Shown here: positions 37,740-48,654 of the stretch, piece by piece
Layout of the letters: each line of letters opens with the position of its first letter
Numbering within the stretch: position 1 is the first letter of the stretch
Program-made: the position numbers and the translations under genes
Assembly: GCA_001310715.1 (NCBI GenBank)
Contig: BAXV01000003.1
Span: 62,001 to 126,000, forward strand
Reading direction: 5' to 3'
DNA: 64,000 nucleotides
DNA from: Pseudovibrio sp. JCM 19062
Lineage (GTDB): Bacteria > Pseudomonadota > Alphaproteobacteria > Rhizobiales > Stappiaceae
The notes under the pieces: generated by a model
The model's database searches: none
Told to the model about the DNA's origin: nothing
Seen by the model: only the letters and a program-made list of their open reading frames with translations

Positions 37740-37843
37740 TGTCAGATCCTCCTGCTCGCGAAAGTCTGACATCAAATTCTTCTAAAAATGTAAAAAACAA
37801 TGTTTAAAGCACTGAAATATTTCGCTTTTTGCGAATAAAAGAA

Positions 37844-37866
37844 AAGCGGAGCACAAGGCCCCGCTT
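37844..37866 (-). terminator. Terminator after cpdB
   Basis: On the minus strand, AAGCGGGG / CTCCGCTT (one mismatch) then TTCTTTT, 26 bases after the phosphodiesterase stop. Confidence 0.75.
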
Positions 37867-37892
37867 CCCCAAAACATGTAAGTCATTCAGAC

Positions 37893-39871
37893 TTAAAGCG
37901 TAATGCGGTACAGTGCAAAACCGTCTTTGCCTTCACCGGCAGCTTCAATCTGCACGCCTTTAACATCTTTCAAGTGTTTTTCACCAGCAGGGCCGGTTTC
38001 GAACAGAACAGTTGTGTCTGCAACAGGCTTGAAGTGCCAGTTTGCATCAGCCGTTGGTTGATTGTGCCCTGGTCAACGATGTAGCGAACGATCACATCAC
38101 GGTTTGTGTCCGGACCAACGAAGATTGTCACATCGTCATTGATACCTGGGAAGTTGCCACCACCGCCAGCACGGTAGTTGTTTGTAGCAACCACAAACTT
38201 CTGATCCATGTCGATTGGCTTGCCTTCAAACTGAAGGTTCACAATACGGTTGGAATCTGGATGGGCCACATTGCCTTTACCGTCGTATTTGGAAGGCTGG
38301 GTCAGATCGATTTCGTAGGTTACGCCATCAATCACATCAAAGTTGTAAGAGCGGAACTCAGCGTCCAGAAGGGTCTGGTCTTGCTTGCCTGCTTCGATCT
38401 GGTTGAACATTCCAGCAGAACGTTCAAGCCATTCCTTCACGTCCTTACCGGTGATCAGCACTGCGCGAGTGGTGTTCGGGTAAAGGTAAAGGTCAGCAAC
38501 GTTTTTGATCGCGATATCGCCCGCAGCAACGTCCGTGTAGTAGTCCGCACCACCACGGCCACCAGCTTTAAACGGAGCAGCAGCAGAAAGCACCGGCAGG
38601 GCAGCCCACTCGGTGTCCTTGAGCATTTCTTTGGTGTACCAGGTCTGTGCCTTGGAAACGATCTGCACAGATGGATCATCAGCAACCAGAGCAAAGTACG
38701 AATGCAGCGGAGCTGAGGTTTTACCCACAGCGCGGCGCACATAAGAAAGTGTCTTGCTGTGATCGTCTTCAATTGCTGCCAGTACTTCTTCATCACTGGC
38801 GACAAGAGGAATGCTCTTACGACCTTCCTTCTTGTAGATGGATGGTACATCTGTTGTGAAGTTTGCAATGCGCCAGCCATTGTTGCCGTCGCGCTCGATC
38901 ATCAGGTCAATCACGCCGAGGTGAGAACCCCAGAATCCGCCCATAGCTGCTGGCTTGCCCTGCAAGGTGCCTTTAACTGCATCAACGCCAGGAATGCCTT
39001 CATAATTAGGGCCCGGGAACACGTCGTGCTGGTGACCGGTGAACAGGGCATCAATGCCTTCAACACCAGCAATGTGCAGCGCAGTGTTTGCAGCACCTTC
39101 TTCATGAGCGCCACCAGCAATACCGCCATGGCACAGCGCAATGATCAGATCGCAGCCCTGTTCCTTCATTTCAGGAACCCATGCACGCGCAGCATCCACC
39201 ATGTCACGGGTGTTTGCTTTACCAACCAGGTGACGAGAATCCCAGTTCATGATCATTGGAGGAACGAAGCCAACAAAGCCCACTTTAATCGTGTGCTCAA
39301 CGCCAGCGCCATCCTTGATCTTCTTTTCAACGATTGTGTATGGCTTCAGGAACAAGTCATCCTTGCGGCCATTGGAGGCGAGGGTGGTGCCTTTGGAAAC
39401 GTTGGAGGACACAACCGGGAAGTTCGCGCCGGCAAGAACCTTCATCATGAAGTCCAGACCGTAGTTGAACTCATGGTTACCCAGAGTACCAGCGTCGTAA
39501 CCCAGAACATTCATGCCTTTGATGACCGGGTGCAGGTCACCTTCGCGCATGCCGCGCTCATAGGCAATGTAGTCACCCATCGGGTTACCCTGCAGGAAGT
39601 CACCATTGTCCACCAGCATGGTGTTGGTTGCTTCAGAGCGCAGCTTTTTGATGATGCTTGCAGTGCGCGCAAGGCCAGCCGTATCCATTGGACGGTCAGC
39701 GTAGTAATCGTATGGCGCAACATGGACGTGAAGGTCGGTTGTCTCCATCAGACGCAGGTGCGCTGTGTTCTCTTTTGCAAGAACAGAATATGGGTGCACC
39801 AATGCAATGGCACCCGTCGCACCAATGCCTCCCAGCACGCTACGACGATTCATCAAAATAGGATTAGACAC
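37893..39871 (-). CDS. cpdB: 2',3'-cyclic-nucleotide 2'-phosphodiesterase / 3'-nucleotidase
   Basis: Bifunctional periplasmic metallophosphoesterase of about 659 residues that salvages nucleotides. A Tat-like signal ([20 protein letters not shown]) leads. The metallophosphatase motifs are [37 protein letters not shown] and LCHGGIAGG, with a C-terminal 5'-nucleotidase domain ([17 protein letters not shown]). The frame breaks near 38052 (one G missing); the corrected end is [20 protein letters not shown] and stops at 37893. It is monocistronic by its terminator and the gene-free region upstream. Phosphate control is plausible, but no Pho box was identified. Confidence 0.94.
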
Positions 39872-40389
39872 GATTGCCTCCTAGCTCGTGGAAAATGCAG
39901 AACAAAGTTGTCAGCATAAATTTTGCCCGTTCCTCCCGCTCCCATGCGCAGCAGCAAGAGAATTTCTTGCCCTTGAATATCACGCATTTTTCTTAGTTTG
40001 TTGTACTATTGTATCAAGAACAGGAAGCTGGTTTCCTTTCCCGTAAGGCAGATCCCCTATCCAGCTCACTAATCCTCAGAAGACACTAGGTTTTATCTGG
40101 AATGAATTTTTTTTTCGCGCATTGAAATATCTGTGAATTTTTGTTGGTTACCTCAACTTTCAGACAATTTAGCTCAACTGAAAAACGAAGGTTTGTCCGC
40201 TTAAGTTGCGAATACGCAAAGGTCGTACGCTATCAATGATGAATTCTGTATTGCTCTCTTCCTCCCGAGAAGTATACCAAGCACCAAAAGAACCGCTGGC
40301 AAGAGCTTGCACATTTGAATTGCAGGCATATTTGTTTTTTAGATCATATTTTCTCTCTGCTCGCGTAGAAGATTCATAGGCTGTGCACG
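39872..40389. other. Gene-free stretch between cpdB and mrp
   Basis: About 518 bases, AT-rich, with divergent promoters inferred at each end. No open frame with a credible product, and no clear operator or RNA element, was seen. Confidence 0.3.
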
Positions 40390-41610
40390 ATGGACAACAA
40401 TAAACCTAAAGGAATGTGGGGGCGCCTCAAAGGCGGTTTCGCATCAGGCAAAAACCAGAAGGATACCGGAGAGACTATGGCTGGATTGACGCGCGAACGC
40501 GTTCTTGAAGTGCTCAAACAGGTGAAATCGCCTGATGGCAAAAGCAACATTGTTGATCAGGATTTGGTTGCAGACCTGTTTGTTTCTGATGGCAAGGTTG
40601 TCTTTTCAATCAGAGTCCCTGCAGAACGCGCCTCCCAGTTGGAGGGCCTGCGTCAGGCAGCTGAGAAAGTTGTATCCGTCCTCCCCGGTGCCGAGACCGT
40701 ATTGGTTGCGCTCACTGCAGAAAAACAGCCCGGCTCTCCATCAACGCCGCCACCAACTATGGGCAAAGCACCTCCCAAAGGCCCGCCGATGCCGGGAAAA
40801 CAAGGCGTGCCGGGTGTGAAACACATCATCGCCGTTGCGTCTGGAAAAGGCGGTGTCGGCAAATCAACCACATCTGCCAACGTCGCTCTGGCTCTGTCAG
40901 CAATGGGGCTGAAAGTCGGGCTGCTTGATGCGGATATCTACGGCCCATCCATCCCCAAGCTGATGGGCGTTTCCGGGCAGCCGGAAGTTCTTGAAAACAG
41001 AATTATGAAGCCACTGGAAGCTCATGGCATCAAACTGATGTCCATTGGTTTCCTTGTCGAAGAAAACACAGCCATGATCTGGCGTGGTCCAATGGTCGTC
41101 TCCGCTCTCAACCAGATGCTCCGTGAGGTTGCATGGGGAGAGCTGGATGTTCTCATTGTTGACCTGCCACCGGGAACTGGCGATGTTCAGCTCACCATGG
41201 CTCAAAAGGTCCCGCTGTCGGGGGCGTTGATCGTCTCAACACCGCAGGATCTTGCCCTTCTGGATGCCCGTCGCGGCGTCGCAATGTTTGAGAAAGTAGC
41301 CATTCCTGTGCTTGGTGTTGTCGAGAACATGAGTCACTTCATCTGCCCTGATTGCGGTGGGACCCATGACATCTTCGGTCATGGCGGTGCAAAAGCAGAA
41401 GCGGAGAAGATGAAGGTGCCGTTCCTTGGGGAAGTGCCATTGACCATGGAGATCCGAGAGCAATCTGACACCGGAACGCCGATCACCGTGAGTAATCCCG
41501 ACAGTCCAATCTCAAAGGCATATGGCGTCATTGCTGCTGGGCTTTGGCAAGGTGTTCTCCAGCCAACAGGTGATGCGGCAAGATCAGCTCCGAAAATCGT
41601 CATTGGCTGA
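40390..41610 (+). CDS. Iron-sulfur cluster carrier P-loop ATPase Mrp/ApbC
   Basis: Intact protein of 406 residues that carries Fe-S clusters to target enzymes. An N-terminal MIP18/DUF59 domain (about residues 30-110) is joined by a proline-rich linker (PSTPPPTMGKAPPKGPP) to the ATPase. That domain has Walker A ASGKGGVGKST, the DADIYGPSIP motif, VDLPPGTGDVQLT and the cluster-binding CPDC. The N-terminal extension MDNNKPKGMWGRLKGG before the second in-frame Met (MAGLTRERV) is unusual, so 40477 is a possible alternative start. It would serve Fe-S proteins such as MoaA and fumarase nearby. Confidence 0.93.
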   Translation: MDNNKPKGMWGRLKGGFASGKNQKDTGETMAGLTRERVLEVLKQVKSPDGKSNIVDQDLVADLFVSDGKVVFSIRVPAERASQLEGLRQAAEKVVSVLPGAETVLVALTAEKQPGSPSTPPPTMGKAPPKGPPMPGKQGVPGVKHIIAVASGKGGVGKSTTSANVALALSAMGLKVGLLDADIYGPSIPKLMGVSGQPEVLENRIMKPLEAHGIKLMSIGFLVEENTAMIWRGPMVVSALNQMLREVAWGELDVLIVDLPPGTGDVQLTMAQKVPLSGALIVSTPQDLALLDARRGVAMFEKVAIPVLGVVENMSHFICPDCGGTHDIFGHGGAKAEAEKMKVPFLGEVPLTMEIREQSDTGTPITVSNPDSPISKAYGVIAAGLWQGVLQPTGDAARSAPKIVIG

Positions 41611-41788
41611 TATATAACTATCTGATATTTCAATTGGATTTCTACTTAAGCGGCAGAATGTCACCTCGTTGCATCCTGCGCTTATTGTATGGTGGCTCCA
41701 ACACATGAGGAAGCTGTTACCTTCGTGACCCAAATGCCACGACCTTGGTACACCCTCAGACACTCTTCAAACCCGGAGCCCGAAGCAA

Positions 41789-42797
41789 ATGCTTGCCAAG
41801 GAGAATGGCCGCGCGATTGTGGCTATGTTTCTGTCTACCGCCTTCTTCATGTTCAACGATGCGCTGCTCAAATACACAGCGCAGTCCATGCCACTTGGAG
41901 AAATTATCTTCCTCCGCGGTCTGGTCACAACATCAATTATGGCAATGTGGTGCTGGTTTTCAGGGGCTTTTCAAAATCCCGGTCGCCTGTTGCATCCGGT
42001 GGTTTTAGGCCGCTCTGTGCTGGAGATTATTGGCTCCTTTATGTACCTGACCGCACTGACCCAAATGCCAATCGCAAATGCGACCGCGATGCTTCAGGCG
42101 ATGCCTCTGGCGGTAACCGCTGGTGCTGCGATCATTTACGGAGAGGTTGTTGGCTGGCGCAGGTGGTCCGCAATTGCCTTCGGGTTTGCAGGTGTCATCC
42201 TGATCATCCGCCCCGGCATGGACGGCTTCGACGCCTGGGCCCTCCTCGCCATCGCCGCGGTGTTTTTCATGGCCCTCCGCGATCTGGTGACCAAATCCAT
42301 GCCAAAAGGAATGCCATCTTCTGGCGTGTGCTTCGTGGTCTGCCTAGCAGTCACCTTGATGGGGGCAGGTATGGGAACCGGCGAAGAATGGATTGTAGTA
42401 GATACCAGCACCTTCTGCCCCTTCTGGCGTCTCTGCTTTCCTGATCGGCGCCTACTACTTCGCAATTACAGCAACAAGGGTAGGGGACATGAGCGTAGTC
42501 TCCCCCATGCGCTACACCGGCCTGCTATGGGCAACCGGTATTGGCATTGTCGTATGGGGCCAAATCCCCGACACAATCACCATCACCGGCATGCTAATCG
42601 TCGTCGGCTCTGGGCTTTACACCGTACACCGCGAGCGCGTCCGCCAGAGAGAACTCAAAGCTGGAGGCCCGCAACCACAAATCACGCTGGGTGCCAAGGG
42701 CGCTTGGCTCCGGCGGAATGATCATCTTACGAGAAAGGCAGAGCTCATGATGCTTTGCCTTTTTCCATTCGACGAAGACCATGCACTTTGTCATTGA
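41789..42797 (+). CDS. DMT-family (EamA) exporter, second copy
   Basis: Inner membrane protein of about 300-335 residues with about ten helices. Seen: LSTAFFMFNDALLKYTAQSM, FLRGLVTTSIMAMWCW, LTQMPIANATAMLQAMPLAV, and in the second EamA repeat MSVVSPMRYTGLLWATGIG. The frame breaks near 42410 with one base missing; the joined segment reads LIGAYYFAITATRVGD. The C-terminal 40 codons after QRELKAGGPQPQ do not look conserved, so another break may lie near 42685 and the true end is uncertain. It resembles RhaT/S-adenosylmethionine-type transporters in general; the substrate is unknown. Confidence 0.82.
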
Positions 42798-43416
42798 AAT
42801 GAAGCATCCATCCAAACCAACAAACCTGTTGTGATTGCTTGGAGAGTGAAATCAGCAATAGGGTTTGGTGAGAAGGTCGCGCCCTGCATGGTGGGAAGAA
42901 AAGGCTTTTCTGCTCACTTCACGAGCAGCCCCAGCGTGGCTCAAATTGCTTGCATTGCACACATGGTCATGAAGGAGTTGAGTGCGGCAGAGCATACTGC
43001 GCCTCAGCCAAACCAAACATAATCTGCGAATATCTGATACGATGAGTGCCCCTAACATTTGAAGGGCTCCAGAGAGCTACAAAATAAGCGCTGGTGAGAA
43101 GATCCGTGAGATTTGCTGGGAATTGCTATTTATACAATGGAGAAAATGACAATTAAAAGACAAGGTAAATACTTTGATAATTTAATATCTTGTATTTGAA
43201 TTAAAAAGAAGATTAAATAAATCAGTTGGTTAATTGGTATATGTGCGCAATGTAGTCATAAGTATGACTGATTGGCGCTGATAATTCTGCATCTCTCCAA
43301 CAAATCTAAATCTCTCTGTAAATTTGATTCACAAATTGGCAAGCAATGAAGGCATAATTTGCTCGAGGTCCCGTTGAGGAGCGGGGTCTCTAGGGTTAAG
43401 AACGGAGTTTAAAACA
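42798..43416. other. Gene-free AT-rich leader upstream of Flp pilin
   Basis: About 619 bases. An open frame at 42831-43022 lacks a ribosome site and family features and is not called. From 43100 the sequence becomes strongly AT-rich, as expected of a promoter region; the pilin's site AACGGAG is at its end. Confidence 0.35.
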
Positions 43417-43593
43417 ATGATCACTAAATTTCTTAATGACGAGTCGGGCGCAACTGCGATCGAATACGGAATTCTTGCAGGGCTTATCTCAGTAGCCGTT
43501 ATTGGCACTGTTGTCACAATGGGCGAAAGTTTAGAGTCAATCTTTACAAAGATTAATACTCAGCTGACAACAGCAAATACCAAGACAAATTAG
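43417..43593 (+). CDS. Flp/Fap-type pilin
   Basis: Small pilin precursor of 58 residues: MITKFLNDESGATAIEYGIL followed by a hydrophobic helix and a polar tail ending TKTN. The ESG/ATAIEYG junction is the class IVb (Flp) prepilin cleavage site, cut by a CpaA/TadV-type peptidase, and the Glu-Tyr pair is diagnostic. GGAG lies nine bases before the ATG. No tad/cpa secretion genes are next to it, so it is an orphan pilin gene that must use machinery encoded elsewhere. It is too short for most open-frame listings but well supported. Confidence 0.92.
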   Translation: MITKFLNDESGATAIEYGILAGLISVAVIGTVVTMGESLESIFTKINTQLTTANTKTN

Positions 43594-43628
43594 ATTAAAA
43601 CCCAGCTGCAAAGCAGCTGGGTTTTAAT
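43594..43628. terminator. Terminator between Flp pilin and moaA
   Basis: Perfect 12-base stem AAAACCCAGCTG / CAGCTGGGTTTT with a five-base loop, immediately after the pilin stop and before the convergent moaA end. Confidence 0.93.
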
Positions 43629-43668
43629 CCCTTTGTAGAACATGCGAAGATTTATGTTTAACCAATAA

Positions 43669-44718
43669 TCATCCACCCGTCATACTCATATGCCGCTTCC
43701 CAGTCGCTGACTTACCATCCCGGTCGATAATAAAATCATGCCCCTTAGGCTTTCGTGCAATTGCTGATTCAATCGCTTCCGAGAGCACTTCATTTCCTTC
43801 AGAGGCACGCAGTGCTGCGCGCAGGTCTTTCTGGTCTTCCTGACCAAGGCACATGAACAGCTGTCCGGTGCACGTTACCCGCACGCGGTTGCAGCTTTCG
43901 CAGAAGTTATGGGTCAGTGGGGTAATGAAACCAAGACGGCCACCGGTCTCTTCAATACGCACATAGTTCGCAGGGCCGCCGGTTTTATACGGAATGTCCG
44001 TCAGCGTATACTTGGCTGCGAGCATTTTGCGAACATCGCCCAAAGGCAGATGCTGCGCAACGCGATCACCTTCAATTTCGCCAAGCGGCATTGCTTCGAT
44101 AAACGTCAGATCGTGCCCACGTGAATGCGCCCATTCCATCAACGGAATGAGTTCATCCTCATTGAAGTTCTTCAGCGCAACGGCATTCAGCTTGATCTTG
44201 AGGCCAGCCTTCTGCGCAGCTTCAATCCCGTTGAAGACCTTCTGAATGTCGCCCCAGCGCGTAACCTCTTTGAACTTATCTGCATCCAGCGTGTCGATGG
44301 AAATATTGATACGGCGTATGCCCGCTTCATAAAGCTCGTCAGCAAAACGCTCAAGCTGTGTGCCGTTGGTGGTGAGGGTCAGTTCATCAAGAGCACCGCT
44401 GTCCAGATGACGCTTCAGACCGTGAATGAGGCTCATGACGTTCTTGCGAACCAGAGGCTCTCCACCTGTCAGACGAATTCTGCGCACGCCTTTTTCAATA
44501 AACACCGAGCAAAGACGATCCAGCTCTTCCAGCGAAAGAACGTCCTTCTTGGGGAGGAATGTCATGTGCTCAGACATGCAATAGACGCAGCGTAAATCAC
44601 AGCGATCAGTCACAGAAACGCGAAGATACGTCACGGCGCGGCCGAACGGGTCAATCAATGCCGGGTGCGTACCTGCTGTTTGTCCTCGGCATGCTGCGCC
44701 ATCGAAACCTCCACTCAC
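43669..44718 (-). CDS. moaA: GTP 3',8-cyclase
   Basis: Intact radical-SAM enzyme of 349 residues that starts molybdopterin synthesis from GTP. The SAM cluster is CDLRCVYC, the C-terminal cluster uses [11 protein letters not shown] and FMCLG, and the sequence ends in the Gly-Gly tail needed for activity. [20 protein letters not shown] and [11 protein letters not shown] are conserved. It sits apart from mobA-moeA (about 7 kb), on the same strand, and is divergent from the DUF971 gene. No molybdenum-cofactor riboswitch was recognised in the 174-base gap upstream. Confidence 0.96.
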   Translation of the reverse strand: MSGGFDGAACRGQTAGTHPALIDPFGRAVTYLRVSVTDRCDLRCVYCMSEHMTFLPKKDVLSLEELDRLCSVFIEKGVRRIRLTGGEPLVRKNVMSLIHGLKRHLDSGALDELTLTTNGTQLERFADELYEAGIRRINISIDTLDADKFKEVTRWGDIQKVFNGIEAAQKAGLKIKLNAVALKNFNEDELIPLMEWAHSRGHDLTFIEAMPLGEIEGDRVAQHLPLGDVRKMLAAKYTLTDIPYKTGGPANYVRIEETGGRLGFITPLTHNFCESCNRVRVTCTGQLFMCLGQEDQKDLRAALRASEGNEVLSEAIESAIARKPKGHDFIIDRDGKSATGKRHMSMTGG

Positions 44719-44892
44719 GTATCTATTTATGTGACGAATTTAATAATTCCAATGTAGTGCGCAACAAGTTAGCGTCAATCCATCGGGTAGGAGTTCCGGT
44801 GGATTTACCTAGGAAAATATCCTAGAACTACATGTATAATTCCTGAAACATCAATACTGAGTTCCATGAAGTTGGGCAAGGATAAAAAAAAC

Positions 44893-45258
44893 ATGACGGA
44901 AACACGTTGGCCTGAGCAGATCCACCTGAAGAACGAGGGTTCAACTCTTGAAATTACTTTTGATGATGGCCTGAAGGTTGCGTTTACTGCAGAATTTCTA
45001 CGCGTCATGTCCCCATCAGCAGAAGTACAGGGGCATTCTCCAGATCAACGGAAAGTGATCCCGGGAAAGAAAGGCGTGACTATTATCGGCGTTGATCCCG
45101 TTGGTAATTACGCCGTGAAACTGACATTTGATGACCTGCACAATACTGGGATCTTCACGTGGAGGTACTTTCAGGAAATGCATAATGAAAAAGATGCGCT
45201 GTGGAATCGTTATCTGAGCGAGCTGAAGGAACACGGCCTGAGCCGGGAGGCGATGTAA
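44893..45258 (+). CDS. DUF971 domain protein
   Basis: Intact 121-residue protein. It starts MTETRWPEQIHLKNEGSTLE and has TFDDGLKVAFTAEFLRVMSP and DDLHNTGIFTWRYFQEM, the conserved end of the DUF971 / gamma-butyrobetaine hydroxylase N-terminal-like domain (LHLKK...L.I.FDDG.....AE.LR; G.YSW.YL). Start chosen at 44893 because AAGGA precedes it; the ATG at 44866 only adds MKLGKDKKN. In other bacteria DUF971 is fused to or neighbours Mrp-type Fe-S carriers, and a link with Fe-S assembly has been suggested by context only. Confidence 0.88.
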   Translation: MTETRWPEQIHLKNEGSTLEITFDDGLKVAFTAEFLRVMSPSAEVQGHSPDQRKVIPGKKGVTIIGVDPVGNYAVKLTFDDLHNTGIFTWRYFQEMHNEKDALWNRYLSELKEHGLSREAM

Positions 45259-45289
45259 AGGGGGCTGGCTGAGAGCCACCCCCTTTAAA
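45258..45289. terminator. Terminator between DUF971 and L,D-transpeptidase genes
   Basis: Stem AAAGGGGG-CTGGCT / AGCC-ACCCCCTTT starting at the DUF971 stop; convergent genes share it. Confidence 0.82.
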
Positions 45290-45290
45290 T

Positions 45291-45885
45291 CTAGCGTAGC
45301 ACAACAACTTTCGTGCCGACGCGTACGTTGTCATAAAGGTGGATGACGTCTTCGTTGGCCAGTCTTATGCAACCAGACGAAACAGCCGAACCAATCGTCC
45401 ATGGTTCATTGGAGCCATGGATACGGTAGATGGTATTGCCGATATACATGGCACGTGCACCAAGTGGATTGTTCGGCCCACCTTCCATGTAGCTTGGCAA
45501 AATGCGGCCTTTACGGCGTTCACGGGCAATCATAACCGCTGGCGGTGACCAGCTCGGCCATTCAGCTTTGCGGGTGATGCGGTGTGTACCAGACCACTGG
45601 AAGCCGTCACGGCCCACACCCACGCCATACACCATGGCAGTGCCATCACCGCGAACGTGATAGAGGCGGCGATCTTTGGTGCTGATCACAATCGTATTGG
45701 GGCCGTACGAGCATTATAACGCACCAGCTTACGCTTGATGGGTGACTTGCCCGCGCGAGCAGGACCATAGGAAACCCATTTCTTGGATGCGTGGTCAAAG
45801 AATTTTCCAGAAGTGTTGGCGTTAGCGGCGTTCCGGTAAAGAGTGCCGCCATGCAAAGAGCAACACTCGCGATAAGTATGCGCAT
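45291..45885 (-). CDS. L,D-transpeptidase (YkuD family)
   Basis: Secreted peptidoglycan enzyme of about 199 residues that makes 3-3 crosslinks or anchors proteins to the wall. Signal peptide MRILIASVALCMAALFTG starts at 45885. The catalytic segment is YRIHGSNEPWTIGSAVSSGC-IRL with the His and Cys of the HxxN...SxGC(I/V)R motif. Breaks near 45833 (AAA read as AA) and 45706 (a C run one short) separate the signal, the KFFDHASKKWVSYGPARAGK linker and the YkuD domain. SYMEGGPNNPLGARAMYIG is typical of alphaproteobacterial members. Confidence 0.9.
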
Positions 45886-46191
45886 TGAATACCCCCTGGG
45901 ATATTGTTGTTTGTTTTATCTCGGTTGCATGAGGGAATTTATGCAACGAGTGGGGAGACGCTCGCAGCTTTAAATGTCAAATCTATTAATTGTTGAAGTA
46001 ATAGAGACTACAACTTCCGCTATATGCTTCTTATGGCAAAAGAATTTACATAGTATCTAGTTCAAGATGATTTACATTAGTCTAGAGATTAATTTTTATC
46101 TAGCTAAAACACTAATCAATAGTCGCGCAATAGAATGAGTAATTCTAATTTAAATAATGATTGAATGAAATTGTACTGATAAGTTGCAAAG

Positions 46192-46219
46192 AAAAAGGGC
46201 GCCTCGAAGAACGCCCCTC
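46192..46219 (-). terminator. Terminator after fumarase gene
   Basis: On the minus strand, GGGGCG-TTCTTCGAGG-CGCCC followed by TTTTTC. It lies about 28 bases past the fumarase stop. The rest of 45886-46191 is AT-rich with nothing recognised. Confidence 0.75.
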
Positions 46220-46246
46220 AAACTTTTAAAACTTAGCCGTTCTACG

Positions 46247-47881
46247 TCAGCTCAGGTTCAGCTCTTTAAAGAAGTCATTGCCTTTGTCATCGACAACGAT
46301 AAAGGCAGGGAAGTCCTCAACTTCAATTTTCCAGACGGCTTCCATACCCAGCTCTTCATACTCAACAACCTCAACGCTTTTGATGCAGTCTTGAGCAAGG
46401 CGAGCTGCAGGGCCACCGATGGAACCCAGATAAAAGCCTCCGTGCGCCTGACAGGCGCGGCGTACGCTCGCTGAACGGTTGCCCTTTGCCAGCATCACCA
46501 TGGAACCACCGGCAGCCTGAAACTGATCTACATAAGCATCCATACGACCAGCCGTGGTTGGACCAAAGGAGCCTGATGGCATTCCTTCTGGAGTCTTGGC
46601 CGGACCTGCATAATAAACAGGATGGTTCTTGATATAGTCAGGCAGAGGCTCACCGGCCTCAAGACGATCACGCAGCTTAGAGTGTGCAAGGTCACGCGCC
46701 ACGATCAACGGGCCACTCAGTGAGAGCCGCGTTTTTGTTGGGTGCTTGGTCAGCTCACCGAGAATCTCGCTCATTGGGCGGGTCAAGTCGATCTTCACCA
46801 CGTCCTCAGAGACATCTGCATCAGTCACCTCTGGCATGTAGACTTCCGGATTGCGCTCCAGCTCCTCAAGGAAAATCCCGTCCTTGGTGATCTTGCCGGT
46901 AGCCTGACGGTCCGCAGAACAGGAAACACCAAGCCCGATCGGCAAAGAGGCACCGTGACGTGGCAGGCGGATCACACGTACATCGTGACAGAAGTACTTA
47001 CCACCAAACTGCGCACCAACACCGCTAGATTGAGTGATCTTATGAATCTCGGCTTCCATCTCCAGATCGCGGAACGCATGACCAGCCTCTGAGCCTTCAG
47101 TCGGCAGCTCGTCCAGATAACGGGCAGACGCGAGCTTCACAGTCTTCAGGTTGAGCTCAGCGGACGTACCCCCGATAACAATTGATAGATGGTATGGAGG
47201 ACAAGCTGCGGTGCCAAGAGTGAGGATCTTCTCCTTCAGGAAGTCGATCATCCGATCATGCGTCAAGAGACTTGGAGTGCCCTGAAACAGGAAGGTTTTG
47301 TTGGCAGACCCACCGCCTTTTGCCATAAACAGGAACTTGTAGGCATCGTCGCCTTCAGAATAGAGCTCGATCTGAGCCGGCATGTTGTTCTTGGTGTTCT
47401 TTTCCTCAAACATGGAAAGGGGTGCCAGCTGAGAGTAGCGCAGGTTCTTTTTGAAGTAGGCATCCCGCGCCCCTTCACCAAGCGCTGCTTCGTCATTGCC
47501 ATTGGTCCAGACCTTACGGCCCTTCTTACCCATAACAATCGCTGTACCGGTGTCCTGACACATCGGTAAGACACCTGCTGCCGAGATATTGGCGTTCTTC
47601 ATCAGGTCAAAGGCAACAAACTTGTCGTTTGCAGTCGCTTCTGGATCGTCCAGAATTTTACGCAGCTGTTTAAGGTGGGAAGGGCGCAGGTAGTGGTTGA
47701 TGTCTTTAAATGCTTCTTCTGCAAGTAAGCGCAGGCCTTCTTGGTCCACTTTGAGAACTGTCTCACCGTCAAACTCAACTTCACTCACAAATTCGGAAGT
47801 CAGCTTGCGATACGGGGTCTTGTCCTTACCCAATGGAAAAAGAGAGGTGTGAACGTACTCGGGAGCAAGTGTATCAGACAT
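46247..47881 (-). CDS. Class I fumarate hydratase (Fe-S)
   Basis: Intact 544-residue enzyme of the TCA cycle that interconverts fumarate and malate with an oxygen-sensitive 4Fe-4S cluster. The cluster cysteines are in [33 protein letters not shown] and [31 protein letters not shown] and the C-terminal beta-domain [20 protein letters not shown] complete the FumA/FumB type. Length matches the one-polypeptide class I form. It is single by its terminator. Cluster supply may involve Mrp, 5 kb away. Confidence 0.95.
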   Translation of the reverse strand: MSDTLAPEYVHTSLFPLGKDKTPYRKLTSEFVSEVEFDGETVLKVDQEGLRLLAEEAFKDINHYLRPSHLKQLRKILDDPEATANDKFVAFDLMKNANISAAGVLPMCQDTGTAIVMGKKGRKVWTNGNDEAALGEGARDAYFKKNLRYSQLAPLSMFEEKNTKNNMPAQIELYSEGDDAYKFLFMAKGGGSANKTFLFQGTPSLLTHDRMIDFLKEKILTLGTAACPPYHLSIVIGGTSAELNLKTVKLASARYLDELPTEGSEAGHAFRDLEMEAEIHKITQSSGVGAQFGGKYFCHDVRVIRLPRHGASLPIGLGVSCSADRQATGKITKDGIFLEELERNPEVYMPEVTDADVSEDVVKIDLTRPMSEILGELTKHPTKTRLSLSGPLIVARDLAHSKLRDRLEAGEPLPDYIKNHPVYYAGPAKTPEGMPSGSFGPTTAGRMDAYVDQFQAAGGSMVMLAKGNRSASVRRACQAHGGFYLGSIGGPAARLAQDCIKSVEVVEYEELGMEAVWKIEVEDFPAFIVVDDKGNDFFKELNLS

Positions 47882-47950
47882 CTTGGGACTCTCTGGCTAT
47901 TTTGGTGTACAGCTGTACACTGTTGAATTGCTGAGCGCCGTTTTATAGAG

Positions 47951-47980
47951 AAAAAGCCGAGGGGCAAAGCCCCTCAGCCT
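47951..47980 (-). terminator. Terminator of the yceI-cytochrome b561-yceI operon
   Basis: Stem GGCTGAGGGGC / GCCCCTCGGC(T) with a three-base loop, then TTTTT on the minus strand, 84 bases past the yceI stop and before fumarase. Confidence 0.82.
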
Positions 47981-48063
47981 TCAAAAATTGTCATATTTAT
48001 TAGATTTTGCCGAATTGATGAGCGATCGGGTGGATAATGCAGCTCTCTTATCGGATTGGGTCC

Positions 48064-48624
48064 TCAGCGCGTTGCGTAAAGATCAAGCGTCACAGTTATG
48101 TTGTTGCTGACCGTGCTTTCTGGCACGCCATCGCCAATATTAAAGTCACTGCGTGAAAGCTTGGCCTCACCAACGGCATGCGCTGTATCGCCTTCAATGG
48201 TCAGCGTGAACGGAAGGAACACAGCAATCTTTGCGCCTCTGAGTTCCAGCGTACCCGCCGCCTCATAAAGGTCACCGCCAGCAGGCACTACATTATCAAC
48301 GCGGAAGACGGCATCCGGATAGCTGGAGATATCCAGCCACTGGGCAGTGGTAATAGCACCAGCTGTCTGAGTGTCCTCAGTATGTACGCTTCCGGTGATG
48401 ATTGTCGCCTGGATTTCGGTACTTTCAAGGTCTTGCTCATCGAACACGATCTTTGCATCCCAGGTTCCAAATGTACCTGTAACGGTATTACCGTTATTGA
48501 TGACTTCAAACCCGAGTGTGCTCCTATTGCGATCCACAGACCATTCATCTGCGGAGGCTGTGGATGCTGTGGCGAGCATGACAAACCCAAAAAAAACACT
48601 GGCTTTAGAGAATAGATTGGTCAT
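48064..48624 (-). CDS. YceI-family periplasmic protein, copy 1
   Basis: Intact lipocalin-like protein of 186 residues. Signal peptide MTNLFSKASVFFGFVMLATA; the mature part begins DEWSVDRNRSTLGFEVINNG. The YceI barrel shows FGTWDAKIVFDEQDLESTEI and SRSDFNIGDG. Related proteins bind isoprenoid or quinone-like lipids in a long hydrophobic pocket. It differs from copy 2 in using asparagine-rich loops. It ends the operon yceI-cytochrome b561-yceI. An ATG at 48633 is an alternative start. Confidence 0.9.
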   Translation of the reverse strand: MTNLFSKASVFFGFVMLATASTASADEWSVDRNRSTLGFEVINNGNTVTGTFGTWDAKIVFDEQDLESTEIQATIITGSVHTEDTQTAGAITTAQWLDISSYPDAVFRVDNVVPAGGDLYEAAGTLELRGAKIAVFLPFTLTIEGDTAHAVGEAKLSRSDFNIGDGVPESTVSNNITVTLDLYATR

Positions 48625-48654
48625 TGATCTCATAGTTTTCTCCGGATACTCAGA

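Noticed and set aside
42831..43022. Open frame of 63 codons downstream of the second DMT gene
   Set aside because: No ribosome site, no recognisable family and no conserved composition; likely chance.
44719..44892. Molybdenum-cofactor riboswitch upstream of moaA
   Set aside because: The gap is only 174 bases, AT-rich, and lacks the conserved GC-rich helices.
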